From: Leucobacter soli | GTDB taxonomy: Bacteria; Actinomycetota; Actinomycetes; Actinomycetales; Microbacteriaceae | DNA: 64,000 nucleotides | Assembly: GCF_910593785.1 (NCBI RefSeq) | Contig: NZ_CAJVAP010000004.1 | Span: 62,001 to 126,000 of the forward strand | Direction of reading: 5' to 3' | Part shown: piece by piece, positions 53,271-63,391 of the stretch | How positions within the stretch are numbered: the first letter of the stretch is position 1 | How the letters are laid out: every line of letters begins with the position of its first letter | Translations under genes and position numbers: made by a program | The notes under the pieces: generated by a model | What the model was told of the DNA's origin: nothing | What the model saw: the letters and a program-made list of their open reading frames with translations, nothing else | Databases searched by the model: none

Positions 53271-53367
53271 TGTCGGCATATCGTCGATTTCCCGCGACCC
53301 TGCGGGCGCCGGACCTTCGGGGGAACGACCGGCCGATCGGCAACCAGACTTGTGAGGAGATACCCAG

Positions 53368-55179
53368 GTGCGATTCGGGCTTGCCATAGCCTCGCTCGTG
53401 ATTTCGGGCATCCTGTTGCTGCTCGGGATCGGGCAGCGGACCGTCTTCGCCGGTCCGGACGAGATCACCTTCCGGGCCGAGCCGAGTCAGGGGGTCTCCT
53501 ACGCCGTCATCTCCGCCGAGCAGTTCGACGCAATGCCCGGCCAGGCGAACCTGGTGGTCGGCGGGGCCAACGCCTTCGCCGCGATCGGATCCACCGCCGA
53601 TGTCGAGGCGTGGGTGGCGCCGTTCGACCATGCGGTGCTCTCGGCGGATGCGGCGGGGGAGCGGCTGTTCGAGGAACCCGTTCCCGCGCAGGCCTCCGAG
53701 CTGAGCGCGGAGGAGCTCGAGCAGCTCGACCCGCGCGGCAGCGACCTCTGGCTCAGCGAGCAGGGTCCCGGTCGCGCCGCGATGTCCCTCGGCGCCGACC
53801 AGTCGGTCCTGGCCGAGCTCGGCGACGGCGGCACGGTCTCGGTCGTCTGGGTGCAGAACGATCGCACACCGTGGGCCGGCCCGCTGCTGGCGGCAGGCGG
53901 CCTCTTCGCACTGATCGGAGCGATCCTCTACCTGCTGGCGGTCGACCACGATCGTCGCGGACTGGGCCCGCGGCGCGGCCGGTCCGGCCCTCTGGTCGGG
54001 CTGCGCAACATGGCTCGCCGCCGGCCGCCGACCGCCTCATCGGTATCCGAGAAGCCCGTGGATCGCGCGCGCGCGAAGCGGGTGGCGGCGCCCGTCGTCG
54101 GCCTCTCCATGCTCCTGGTGCTGAGCGGTTGCTCGTCGAGCTACTGGCCGGATCTCTCGCCGTCTCCGAAGCCGACCGAGGAGCGTGCGGATGATGCCGT
54201 CGCCGCCAACGTCGCTCCGGTCCCCATCCTCCAGAGCCAGATCGACCGCGTCATCGAGGACGTCGTCGCGACGGCCGGTGCGGGCGATGACGGTCTCGAT
54301 GCGAAGCTGCTGGAGCCGCGCTTCAGCGGTGACGCCCTCGAACAGCGGACCGCGCACTACAAGATCCGCAAGAAGGTCGCCGACTACGAGGTCGTGCTGC
54401 CCCGGATCACGACGGAGCAGCTCGAGTACGAGCTCGTGCAGAGCACGGACGGCTGGCCGCGGACGGTCTTCGCGACGGTGGCCTCGGAAGCGCCGGACAC
54501 CGGGGACGAGGAGCCCGCGGACGACGAGGGTGCGAACGCGTCGGTGGCGCCGGTCGCCTCGCCGTCGCTCGCGCTGGTCCTCACCCAGACCGGCCCGCAC
54601 GAGAACTATCGGGTCAGCCGCATCTTCGCGCTGCGCGGCGGGATATCCATGCCGAGCGCCGCCCCGGTCGAGGAGGGCACCGCTCTGCTCGCCGAGGACG
54701 CCCGAACGCTCGCGCTGCCGCCCGGCGAGGTCGGCGAGCGGTACGCCGAGGTTCTCGCAGGCGGCGACGAAGTGGATGCGGCCCAGTACTTCGACCTGGT
54801 GGACGACACCATCATCAAGAAGAGCGGGGCGGCCTGGGTCGCCGCGGCGAAGAAGGCCGCGCAGAAGGACAAGGTGGACGTGAGGTACTCGGTCAAGGCC
54901 GCGCAGACCGACACCTCGGTGACCGGCCTGTCGACCGGCGTCGGCGGCGCGCTCGTCGCCACCACGGTGGTCGAGTCGCGGATCGAGAAGCAGACCGGCG
55001 ATTACCAGCCCAAGGCGGTCGGCGCGGTGACCGCGCTCTCGGGGCTGAAGGGCGCGCAGAAGCAGATCGTGAGCCGCGTGGCGCATCAGCTGCTCTTCTT
55101 CGTGCCGAGCGAGACCAGCGGTGAGAAGATCCAGCTCCTCGGATATACGACGGAGCTGGTGGGAGCGAGTAAGAAGTAA
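53368..55179 (+). CDS. Membrane protein with internal lipobox, function unknown
   Basis: A 603-residue protein that looks like two exported proteins joined. Residues 1-200: a signal-anchor helix (LAIASLVISGILLLLG), an extracytoplasmic domain of about 145 residues and a second helix (GPLLAAGGLFALIGAILYLL). Residues 201-240 are basic. Residues 241-255 form a third hydrophobic stretch ending in a lipobox, LVLSGCSSSYW, with Cys255. The remainder (256-603) is a soluble domain with no recognised motif, interrupted by an acidic linker (TGDEEPADDEG). Start GTG 53368 has a gaggaga site; an internal ATG (54010) that would yield a free lipoprotein has no ribosome site. Followed 2 nt later by the thioredoxin-TPR gene. 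Confidence 0.7.
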   Translation: MRFGLAIASLVISGILLLLGIGQRTVFAGPDEITFRAEPSQGVSYAVISAEQFDAMPGQANLVVGGANAFAAIGSTADVEAWVAPFDHAVLSADAAGERLFEEPVPAQASELSAEELEQLDPRGSDLWLSEQGPGRAAMSLGADQSVLAELGDGGTVSVVWVQNDRTPWAGPLLAAGGLFALIGAILYLLAVDHDRRGLGPRRGRSGPLVGLRNMARRRPPTASSVSEKPVDRARAKRVAAPVVGLSMLLVLSGCSSSYWPDLSPSPKPTEERADDAVAANVAPVPILQSQIDRVIEDVVATAGAGDDGLDAKLLEPRFSGDALEQRTAHYKIRKKVADYEVVLPRITTEQLEYELVQSTDGWPRTVFATVASEAPDTGDEEPADDEGANASVAPVASPSLALVLTQTGPHENYRVSRIFALRGGISMPSAAPVEEGTALLAEDARTLALPPGEVGERYAEVLAGGDEVDAAQYFDLVDDTIIKKSGAAWVAAAKKAAQKDKVDVRYSVKAAQTDTSVTGLSTGVGGALVATTVVESRIEKQTGDYQPKAVGAVTALSGLKGAQKQIVSRVAHQLLFFVPSETSGEKIQLLGYTTELVGASKK

Positions 55180-55181
55180 CC

Positions 55182-56147
55182 ATGGCACAGCAGATTCCCG
55201 AACGTATTCCCGGCGGCGCCGTCGACCTCAGCCACCTCGCCGCGGCCGCGCAGGCCTCCTCCGCGACCGGTCCGGCGAACGGGCAGCCGTCATCGCAGGG
55301 CCCCGTGGTCGACGTGCCCTCGCTGGTGATCGACCTGACCGACCAGACTTTCGAACAGGCCGTCCAGCTCTCGAGCGCGGTGCCCGTGGTCGTCGACCTC
55401 TGGGCGGAATGGTGCCAGCCCTGCAAGACGCTGGGTCCGATCCTCGAGAAGGTCACCCGAGAGCTCGGCGGGCGCATCGTCCTCGCCAAGGTCGACGTCG
55501 ATGCCAACCCGGGGCTCGCGCAGGCGTTCCAGGCGCAGTCGATCCCGACGGTCGTGGCGCTCGTCGGCGGCCGACCCGTGCCGCTGTTCCAGGGTGCCGT
55601 CCCGGAGCAGCAGGTGCGGGAGATGTTCGCGCAGCTGCTGCAGCTCGCTGCTCAGCAGGGCGTCGCCGGCCGTGCGAATTCCCCGGAGCTCGATGGCGAG
55701 AGCGACGCCGGAGCCGACGATGCGCCCCAGGCCAACCCCGCCCACGCGGAGGCGCTCGAGGCGCTCGATCGCGGGGACTTCGCGGCTGCCGTGAACGCGT
55801 ACGAGCAGGTGCTCGCCAAGGCCCCCGCCGATCACGAGGCCCGCGCGGCGCTGGTGCAGGTGAAACTGCTGGAGCGCCTCGCAGGCGCGGGTGCGGACGA
55901 GATCCGCCAGGCCGCTGCGGCCGATCCGGGGGACATCGCCGCGCAACTGCGCGTCGCAGACCTCGACGTCTCCGGCGGCCACATCGAGGATGCGTTCCTG
56001 CGCCTGCTCGATCTCTTCGCCGCGCGCGAGGACGCCGATGAGCGCACCGCGATCCGCGAGCGCCTGCTGGAGCTCTTCGAAGTGGTCGGAGTCGCCGATC
56101 CGCGGGTCGCCGCAGCACGCACGAGGCTGGCGAACCTGCTGTACTGA
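55182..56147 (+). CDS. Thioredoxin-domain co-chaperone, YbbN/CnoX-like
   Basis: A 321-residue protein. About 45 leading residues are followed by a thioredoxin fold (VPVVVDLWAEWCQPCKTLGP, active-site-like WCQPC near residue 77, and the cis-Pro segment QSIPTVVALVGGRPV). C-terminal helical repeats follow (AEALEALDRGDFAAAVNAYE, HEARAALVQVKLLERL) of TPR type. YbbN/CnoX proteins hold client proteins for chaperonin and guard against oxidation; here the CxxC is intact, so redox activity is possible. It starts 2 nt after the membrane/lipoprotein gene, suggesting co-transcription. Confidence 0.88.
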   Translation: MAQQIPERIPGGAVDLSHLAAAAQASSATGPANGQPSSQGPVVDVPSLVIDLTDQTFEQAVQLSSAVPVVVDLWAEWCQPCKTLGPILEKVTRELGGRIVLAKVDVDANPGLAQAFQAQSIPTVVALVGGRPVPLFQGAVPEQQVREMFAQLLQLAAQQGVAGRANSPELDGESDAGADDAPQANPAHAEALEALDRGDFAAAVNAYEQVLAKAPADHEARAALVQVKLLERLAGAGADEIRQAAAADPGDIAAQLRVADLDVSGGHIEDAFLRLLDLFAAREDADERTAIRERLLELFEVVGVADPRVAAARTRLANLLY

Positions 56148-56181
56148 GCGCCGGCGGATGACGGGCGACGGAGGAAGGATC

Positions 56182-57372
56182 GTGCGAGCCTACCTGGACC
56201 ATGCGGCGACGTCGCCGATGCCGGAGTCGGTGCTGGCCGCCTACCTCGACGCACTCCGCGGCGTCGGCAACCCGGCATCGACCCACGGACACGGCCAGGC
56301 CGCGCGCGAACGGCTCGAGGCGGCACGCGAGCAGATCGCCTCGCTGCTCGGTGCCGATCCTGCGGAGACGATTCTGAACACCGGCGGGACGGAGTCGATC
56401 AACCTCGCGCTGAAGGGCATCTACTGGGCGCGCCGCCGCGCTGGTATCGGGGGCGAATCCGCACCCGTCCTGCTCATCGCCGAGGGGGAGCATCACGCGA
56501 CGATCGGTGCAGCTGAATGGCTGTGCGAGGAGCAGGGCGCTCGGATGCGCCGACTGCCGCTCGACGCCGACGGCGTGCTGCGTCCCGACGTCCTCGCGGA
56601 GGCGCTCGCAGAAGAGGGGCCGGGAAACGTTGCGCTCGTCTCCTTCATCTGGGCGAACAACGAGGTCGGCAGCGTGCAGCCCGTGGCCGAATTGTGCGGC
56701 CTCGCGCGGGACGCCGGAGTGCCCGTGCACGTCGACGCCGTCGCCGCGCTCGGCCGGGCTCCGATCGATCTGCACGCCTCTGGCGCCTCGGCGATATCGG
56801 TGTCGGCGCACAAGATCGGCGGACCCGTGGGGGTCGGGGCGCTGCTCCTCCGCCGAGACGCCGCGATCGATCCGCTCTTCCACGGCGGGGAGCAGCAGCG
56901 CTCGCGCTCGGGCACGCAGAACATAGCCGGCGCGGTCGCATTCGCCGCGGCGCTCTCGCGATGCGCCGGGCCGGAGCATGAAGCGCGGCTCGTGCGATTG
57001 GCGGCGCTCCAGGACCGCCTCATCGCGGGCGTGCGCGAGACGGTGCCGGACGCGGTGCTGCGCGGCGCCGACCCGCGGACGCCCGGGGCGCGGGTGCCCG
57101 GGAACGCGCACTTCACCTTCCCCGGTTGCCAGGGCGATTCGCTCGTGTTCCTGCTCGACGCGGCAGGCATCTCGACGTCGGTCGGTTCCGCCTGCCAGGC
57201 AGGCGTCATGGAGACCTCCCACGTGCTGCTCGCCATGGGCATCCCCGAGGCCGAGGCGCGGGGGGCGCTCAGGATCACCCTCGGCTTCGAGACCCGCGAA
57301 GACGAGGTCGAGGCCTTCCTCGACGCATTGCCGGGAGCGGTCGAACGGGCTCGGGCGGCGGGCCTGGTCTGA
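56182..57372 (+). CDS. Cysteine desulfurase, NifS/IscS-like
   Basis: A 396-residue PLP enzyme that takes sulfur from cysteine. AYLDHAATSPMPESVL opens the protein, EGEHHATIGA has the cofactor-stacking His, SVSAHKIGGPVGVGALLL contains the PLP lysine and SVGSACQAGVMETSHVL the persulfide cysteine. I prefer GTG 56182 (VRAYLDHAATS) because it has a strong ggaggaagg site; ATG 56158 would add 8 residues and lacks one. Convergent with mnmA, 3 nt apart; desulfurase-mnmA pairs are common, and this enzyme probably supplies sulfur for tRNA thiolation. Confidence 0.92.
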   Translation: MRAYLDHAATSPMPESVLAAYLDALRGVGNPASTHGHGQAARERLEAAREQIASLLGADPAETILNTGGTESINLALKGIYWARRRAGIGGESAPVLLIAEGEHHATIGAAEWLCEEQGARMRRLPLDADGVLRPDVLAEALAEEGPGNVALVSFIWANNEVGSVQPVAELCGLARDAGVPVHVDAVAALGRAPIDLHASGASAISVSAHKIGGPVGVGALLLRRDAAIDPLFHGGEQQRSRSGTQNIAGAVAFAAALSRCAGPEHEARLVRLAALQDRLIAGVRETVPDAVLRGADPRTPGARVPGNAHFTFPGCQGDSLVFLLDAAGISTSVGSACQAGVMETSHVLLAMGIPEAEARGALRITLGFETREDEVEAFLDALPGAVERARAAGLV

Positions 57373-57375
57373 CGC

Positions 57376-58545
57376 TCAGGCGGATGCGGTGCGACCGTCG
57401 TCGACGGGCAGCGCGCGGTCGATCGTGAACTGGCCCAGCACCCGGCTGCCGATGTAGAGCACGGCGCTCTGCCCGGGGGCGACGCCGAGCAGCGGTTCGG
57501 CGTGCTCCAGATCGATGTCGGCCACGATCTCGTGGGTCGCTTCGGCCCGATGCTGCTCGGTCCTCCGAGCCTCGTCGATCCGGGCGAGTCGCGCGGTCGC
57601 GGGGACGGGATCCGCGTGGGCGCGGATCTGCACCTCGCAGTCGAAGGGTTCGGCGAGGTCGAGTCCCGGGTCTCCGGTGAGGCTGAACCGACCCCCGGCG
57701 ATGCGGCCGATCGCGAGCCGATCCTTGGGGCCGACGACCACCTGGTTCGACACCGGGCGGATCGAGAGGACGTAGCGCGGCTTCCCGTCGGGCGCGGGGT
57801 GCCCGATCGCGAGACCGCGGCGCTGACCGATCGTATAGCCGCGCGCGCCGTCGTGCCGGCCGACCACGGCACCGGATTCGTCGACGATGTCGCCCGGTGC
57901 GCGCTCCAGCTTCTCGTTCAGCCAGCCGCGCGTGTCGCCATCGGGGATGAAGCAGATGTCGTGGCTGTCGGGCTTGCGGGCGATCTGGATGCCGCGCTCC
58001 TCGGCCTCCGCGCGGATGAGCTCCTTCGACGGCGTGTCGCCGAGCGGGAAGTAGCAGTGGGCGAGCTGTTCCGCGGTGAGGACGCCCAGCACGTAGGACT
58101 GATCCTTGGCCCAGGCGCTCGCGCGGTGGAGCTCGCGGCCGCCCGGTCCGTCGACCAGCGTCGCGTAGTGGCCCGTCGCGACGGCGTCGAAGCCCAGTGC
58201 GATCGCCTTGTCGAGCAGTGCCGCGAATTTGATCTTCTCGTTGCAGCGCAGGCACGGATTCGGCGTACGGCCCGCCTCGTACTCCGCGACGAAGTCGTCG
58301 ACCACGTCCGCCGCGAATCGTTCGCTGAAATCCCAGACGTAGAACGGGATGCCGAGGAGGTTCGCGACGCGGCGCGCGTCCATCGCGTCCTCGATCGTGC
58401 AGCAGCCGCGGGACCCCGTGCGCAGCGTGCCGGGCATCCGGCTCAACGCCAGGTGCACGCCGACGACGTCATGGCCGGCCTCGACCGCTCTGGCCGCGGC
58501 GACGGCGCTGTCCACGCCTCCGCTCATCGCCGCCAAGATCTTCAC
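57376..58545 (-). CDS. mnmA: tRNA-specific 2-thiouridylase MnmA
   Basis: A 389-residue enzyme making 2-thiouridine at position 34 of Lys/Glu/Gln tRNAs. PP-loop [20 protein letters not shown], catalytic cysteine in [25 protein letters not shown] with the second cysteine, [22 protein letters not shown] and a C-terminal beta-barrel. I moved the start to GTG 58545 ([10 protein letters not shown]), six nt after a TAGACT box, in place of GTG 58551; family members begin MKVLAAMSGG. Next to its likely sulfur donor, the cysteine desulfurase. Confidence 0.95.
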   Translation of the reverse strand: MKILAAMSGGVDSAVAAARAVEAGHDVVGVHLALSRMPGTLRTGSRGCCTIEDAMDARRVANLLGIPFYVWDFSERFAADVVDDFVAEYEAGRTPNPCLRCNEKIKFAALLDKAIALGFDAVATGHYATLVDGPGGRELHRASAWAKDQSYVLGVLTAEQLAHCYFPLGDTPSKELIRAEAEERGIQIARKPDSHDICFIPDGDTRGWLNEKLERAPGDIVDESGAVVGRHDGARGYTIGQRRGLAIGHPAPDGKPRYVLSIRPVSNQVVVGPKDRLAIGRIAGGRFSLTGDPGLDLAEPFDCEVQIRAHADPVPATARLARIDEARRTEQHRAEATHEIVADIDLEHAEPLLGVAPGQSAVLYIGSRVLGQFTIDRALPVDDGRTASA

Positions 58546-58551
58546 CCGCAC

Positions 58552-58557
58552 AGTCTA
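58552..58557 (-). promoter_or_regulatory. -10 box TAGACT, leaderless start of mnmA
   Basis: TAGACT on the minus strand followed by gtgcgg (6 nt) and GTG 58545. Confidence 0.5.
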
Positions 58558-58586
58558 CGCGCGGTGGCCCGCGGGGCCGCATTTCC

Positions 58587-58652
58587 CGCAGTTCCGGCTG
58601 AGATCGCAGTTCGGGCTGGTCGTCGACGCGGGAATCCTCAGCCGGAACTGCG
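58587..58652. repeat. Inverted/direct repeat cluster between mnmA and ligA
   Basis: Perfect 16-bp inverted arms (cgcagttccggctgag at 58587-58602; complement at 58637-58652). A near-copy of the first 14 bases (cgcagttcgggctg, one mismatch) lies inside the loop at about 58605-58618, so the unit occurs twice direct and once inverted. Both flanking genes point away, so this is not a terminator for either. REP-like element, regulatory site or structured RNA are possible. Confidence 0.6.
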
Positions 58653-58687
58653 ATATCCGCCCGAAGTGCTGGGGCAGAGGAGGATGA

Positions 58688-61177
<2,490 letters not shown>

Positions 61178-61300
61178 CGCACGGCGCCCGTGCCCCCGGG
61201 CTCGTCCTGCGGGGCAGCGCGCCGCGAGAGTACTGCGCCGCCCGATGCCGGGGCGTCGATCCGGCGCTCACGATGCTCGGATCTTGAGGCTCCCGACGAG

Positions 61301-61309
61301 TTATCCACA
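61301..61309 (+). promoter_or_regulatory. Isolated perfect DnaA-box sequence
   Basis: TTATCCACA in the 228-bp gap between ligA and the glycosylase gene. A single box with no AT-rich unwinding region or dnaA/dnaN neighbours, so it is not an origin; chance or a titration/regulatory site are possible. Confidence 0.3.
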
Positions 61310-61347
61310 ATTCCCGCATCCGGCACTCGCGCGCCGCTCCCGCTGTT

Positions 61348-61353
61348 TAGGCT
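61348..61353 (+). promoter_or_regulatory. -10 box TAGGCT of the glycosylase gene
   Basis: TAGGCT preceded by tgttt; leader of about 46 nt ending in agaggaatcgag before ATG 61406. Confidence 0.4.
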
Positions 61354-61405
61354 GGTTCCAAGGGCCTGCTCGGGGAGGAGGAACACGGGCCAGAGAGGAA
61401 TCGAG

Positions 61406-62005
61406 ATGAACCGAACGACGACTCCGGTGCGCGCCCGCTGGGCCGAATCCGACCCGCTGCTCACCGAGTACTACGATCACGAATGGGGCATGCCGGTCAC
61501 CGACGATGCCGGGATCTTCGAGCGCTTGAGCCTCGAGGCGTTCCAATCGGGGCTCTCCTGGCTCGTCGTCCTGCGCAAGCGCGAGGCGTTCCGCGCGGCG
61601 TTCGCCGGCTTCGATCCAGGTCGGGTGGCGGCCTTCGACGGTACCGACGTCGAACGGCTCATGAGCGATGCCGGCATCATCCGCAACCGCCGCAAGATAC
61701 TGGCGACGATCGAGAATGCGCGAGCGGTGCTGCGGCTGCACGACGCCGGTGAGTCGCTGAGCGAGCTGGTATGGAGCCACCAACCGGATCGCTCACCGGC
61801 GCCGCGCGACGACGCCGAGGTGCCGACGACCTCGCCAGAGTCGCACGCACTGGCCGCAGAACTGAAGCGGCGAGGCTTCGCCTTCGTCGGGGCGACCACC
61901 GTGTACGCGCTGATGAGCGCCATCGGCATCGTCGACGCGCACCTCGTGGACAGCCATCGCCGGGGATGCTCCGGACTCTGGCGGGCCGACGGCACGCGCA
62001 GATAG
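61406..62005 (+). CDS. DNA-3-methyladenine glycosylase I (Tag family)
   Basis: A 199-residue HhH-type glycosylase. ESDPLLTEYYDHEWGMPVTD aligns with the Tag N-terminus, LEAFQSGLSWLVVLRKREAFR contains the substrate-pocket Gln/Trp region, DAGIIRNRRKILATIENA is the hairpin-helix segment and FVGATTVYALMSAIGIVDAH is the conserved C-terminal helix. Of the zinc ligands of E. coli Tag, the N-terminal Cys is absent (ARW where RCxW is usual) and the first His reads Tyr (YYD for YHD), while His and Cys in DSHRRGC remain. ATG 61406 has an agaggaa site. It removes alkylated adenine in base-excision repair. Confidence 0.85.
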   Translation: MNRTTTPVRARWAESDPLLTEYYDHEWGMPVTDDAGIFERLSLEAFQSGLSWLVVLRKREAFRAAFAGFDPGRVAAFDGTDVERLMSDAGIIRNRRKILATIENARAVLRLHDAGESLSELVWSHQPDRSPAPRDDAEVPTTSPESHALAAELKRRGFAFVGATTVYALMSAIGIVDAHLVDSHRRGCSGLWRADGTRR

Positions 62006-62008
62006 CAT
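62003..62008 (+). promoter_or_regulatory. -10 box TAGCAT overlapping the glycosylase stop
   Basis: The TAG stop codon is the first half of TAGCAT, which is followed by 6 nt (tcgggc) and ATG 62015. Confidence 0.45.
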
Positions 62009-62014
62009 TCGGGC

Positions 62015-62983
62015 ATGTGCACTCGCTTCGTCTGGTCATCCGCAGGCGCTCCAGGCGCGGGCAGCGTGCTCGTCGGCCGGAGCATGGATTGGTTCGAGCC
62101 GACGAGCACCGCGCTCGCCGTGCGGCCGCGGGGGACCGAACGGACGAGTGCTCCAGGGGACCCCGCGAGCTTCGTCTGGATCGCGGAGTACGGGAGCGTC
62201 GTGGCGCTCATGTACGGCCGCATCCCGGTCGACGGGATCAACGAGGCCGGCCTGCAGGTGAGCGGGCTCTATCTCTCGGAGTCCGACTACGGACGGCGCG
62301 ACCCATCGCGCCCGGGCCTGGCGCTCGAGCAGGCGATCCAGTCGTTCCTCGATCGCTTCGCCGCAGTGGCCGATGCCGTCGCCTGGATCGAGGAGAGCGG
62401 GGTGCAGGTGATCCCGCTCGACATCGGAGGCAAGCCGGGCACCGGGCACATCGCGCTGGCCGACCGCAGCGGAGACTCGGCGATCGTCGAGTTCGTCGAC
62501 GGGCGCACGGAGATCCACCACGGGCCGGAGTACACCGTCATGGCGAACTCGCCGCCCTATGAAGAGCAACTCGCGCTGCAGCACCGCTACGCGGGCCTCG
62601 GCGGAGACGAGCCGCTCCCCGGCGGTACCGACTCGCCGGATCGTTTCGCGCGCGCGGCCTATTACTCGGCGAAGCTCCCGGCCACCGAGTCTCCGCGCGA
62701 AGCCGCGGCCCAGGTGTTCAGCGTGATCCGCAACGCCTCGGCCCCCTTCGGCACCGTCGACGCGGCGCGCCCGAACGTCTCGACCACGCGCTGGCGGACG
62801 GTCGCCGACCTCAAGGATCGGCGCTATTTCTTCGAGTCGACGACATCGCCGAGCGTGTGCTGGGTCGAACTCGGGGAGGTCTCCTTCGAGCCGGGCCCCG
62901 ACCGCGTGCTCGCGACCGAGAACGATATGGCGCTGGCCGGCGACATCTCCGCGCGCTTCGCGCGCGAGGACGGGCCGCGCTGA
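62015..62983 (+). CDS. Choloylglycine-hydrolase-type (Ntn) linear amide hydrolase
   Basis: A 322-residue Ntn hydrolase of the penicillin V acylase / bile salt hydrolase family. The protein begins MCTRFVW, so removal of Met exposes the nucleophile Cys2. VLVGRSMDWFEP holds the conserved Arg and Asp, GINEAGLQVSGLYLSES is the substrate-binding Asn region, and TTRWRTVADLKDRRYFFEST with the conserved Arg is C-terminal. No signal peptide. The leaderless start fixed by TAGCAT agrees with the need for Cys at position 2. Natural substrates might be N-acyl homoserine lactones, N-acyl amino acids or beta-lactams; none can be chosen from the sequence. Confidence 0.88.
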   Translation: MCTRFVWSSAGAPGAGSVLVGRSMDWFEPTSTALAVRPRGTERTSAPGDPASFVWIAEYGSVVALMYGRIPVDGINEAGLQVSGLYLSESDYGRRDPSRPGLALEQAIQSFLDRFAAVADAVAWIEESGVQVIPLDIGGKPGTGHIALADRSGDSAIVEFVDGRTEIHHGPEYTVMANSPPYEEQLALQHRYAGLGGDEPLPGGTDSPDRFARAAYYSAKLPATESPREAAAQVFSVIRNASAPFGTVDAARPNVSTTRWRTVADLKDRRYFFESTTSPSVCWVELGEVSFEPGPDRVLATENDMALAGDISARFAREDGPR

Positions 62984-63018
62984 GCACCGTGGGCGATCCG
63001 CGCGGCGTCTGCACTCGG

Positions 63019-63024
63019 TAGGAT
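63019..63024 (+). promoter_or_regulatory. -10 box TAGGAT of gatC
   Basis: TAGGAT about 37 nt before ATG 63062; leader carries a cggagcag site. Confidence 0.4.
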
Positions 63025-63061
63025 GGTGGGGTTCATCCGCCCCCACCTTCGACGGAGCAGC

Positions 63062-63382
63062 ATGCCTGAAAGCAGTGCGGCGAGCAGCGAGATAACGGTC
63101 GAGACCGTGCAGCATCTCGCGGGTCTCGCACGGATCGCCCTCACCGACGCCGAAGTCGACTCGCTCACGAGCGAGCTCGGCTCCATCCTCACCAGCATCG
63201 CCAAGGTGAGCGAGGTCGCGGGCGACGACGTCCCGGCGACGAGTCATCCGATTCCGATCACCAACGTGACCCGGCCGGACGAGATCGCCGACGTGCTGAC
63301 GCTGGACCAGGCTCTCGCGAACGCGCCCGAAGCCGCTGACGGCATGTTCCGCGTCTCGTCGATCCTGGGCGAAGAGCAGTAG
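63062..63382 (+). CDS. gatC: Aspartyl/glutamyl-tRNA amidotransferase subunit C
   Basis: A 106-residue GatC with the usual helix-then-extended form: ITVETVQHLAGLARIALTDA and VPATSHPIPITNVTRPDEIA, ending GMFRVSSILGEEQ. It stabilises GatA in the complex that converts Glu-tRNAGln or Asp-tRNAAsn to the amide form. ATG 63062 has a ribosome site 5-6 nt upstream. gatA begins 9 nt after the stop. Confidence 0.95.
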   Translation: MPESSAASSEITVETVQHLAGLARIALTDAEVDSLTSELGSILTSIAKVSEVAGDDVPATSHPIPITNVTRPDEIADVLTLDQALANAPEAADGMFRVSSILGEEQ

Positions 63383-63391
63383 GGGGCTAGC

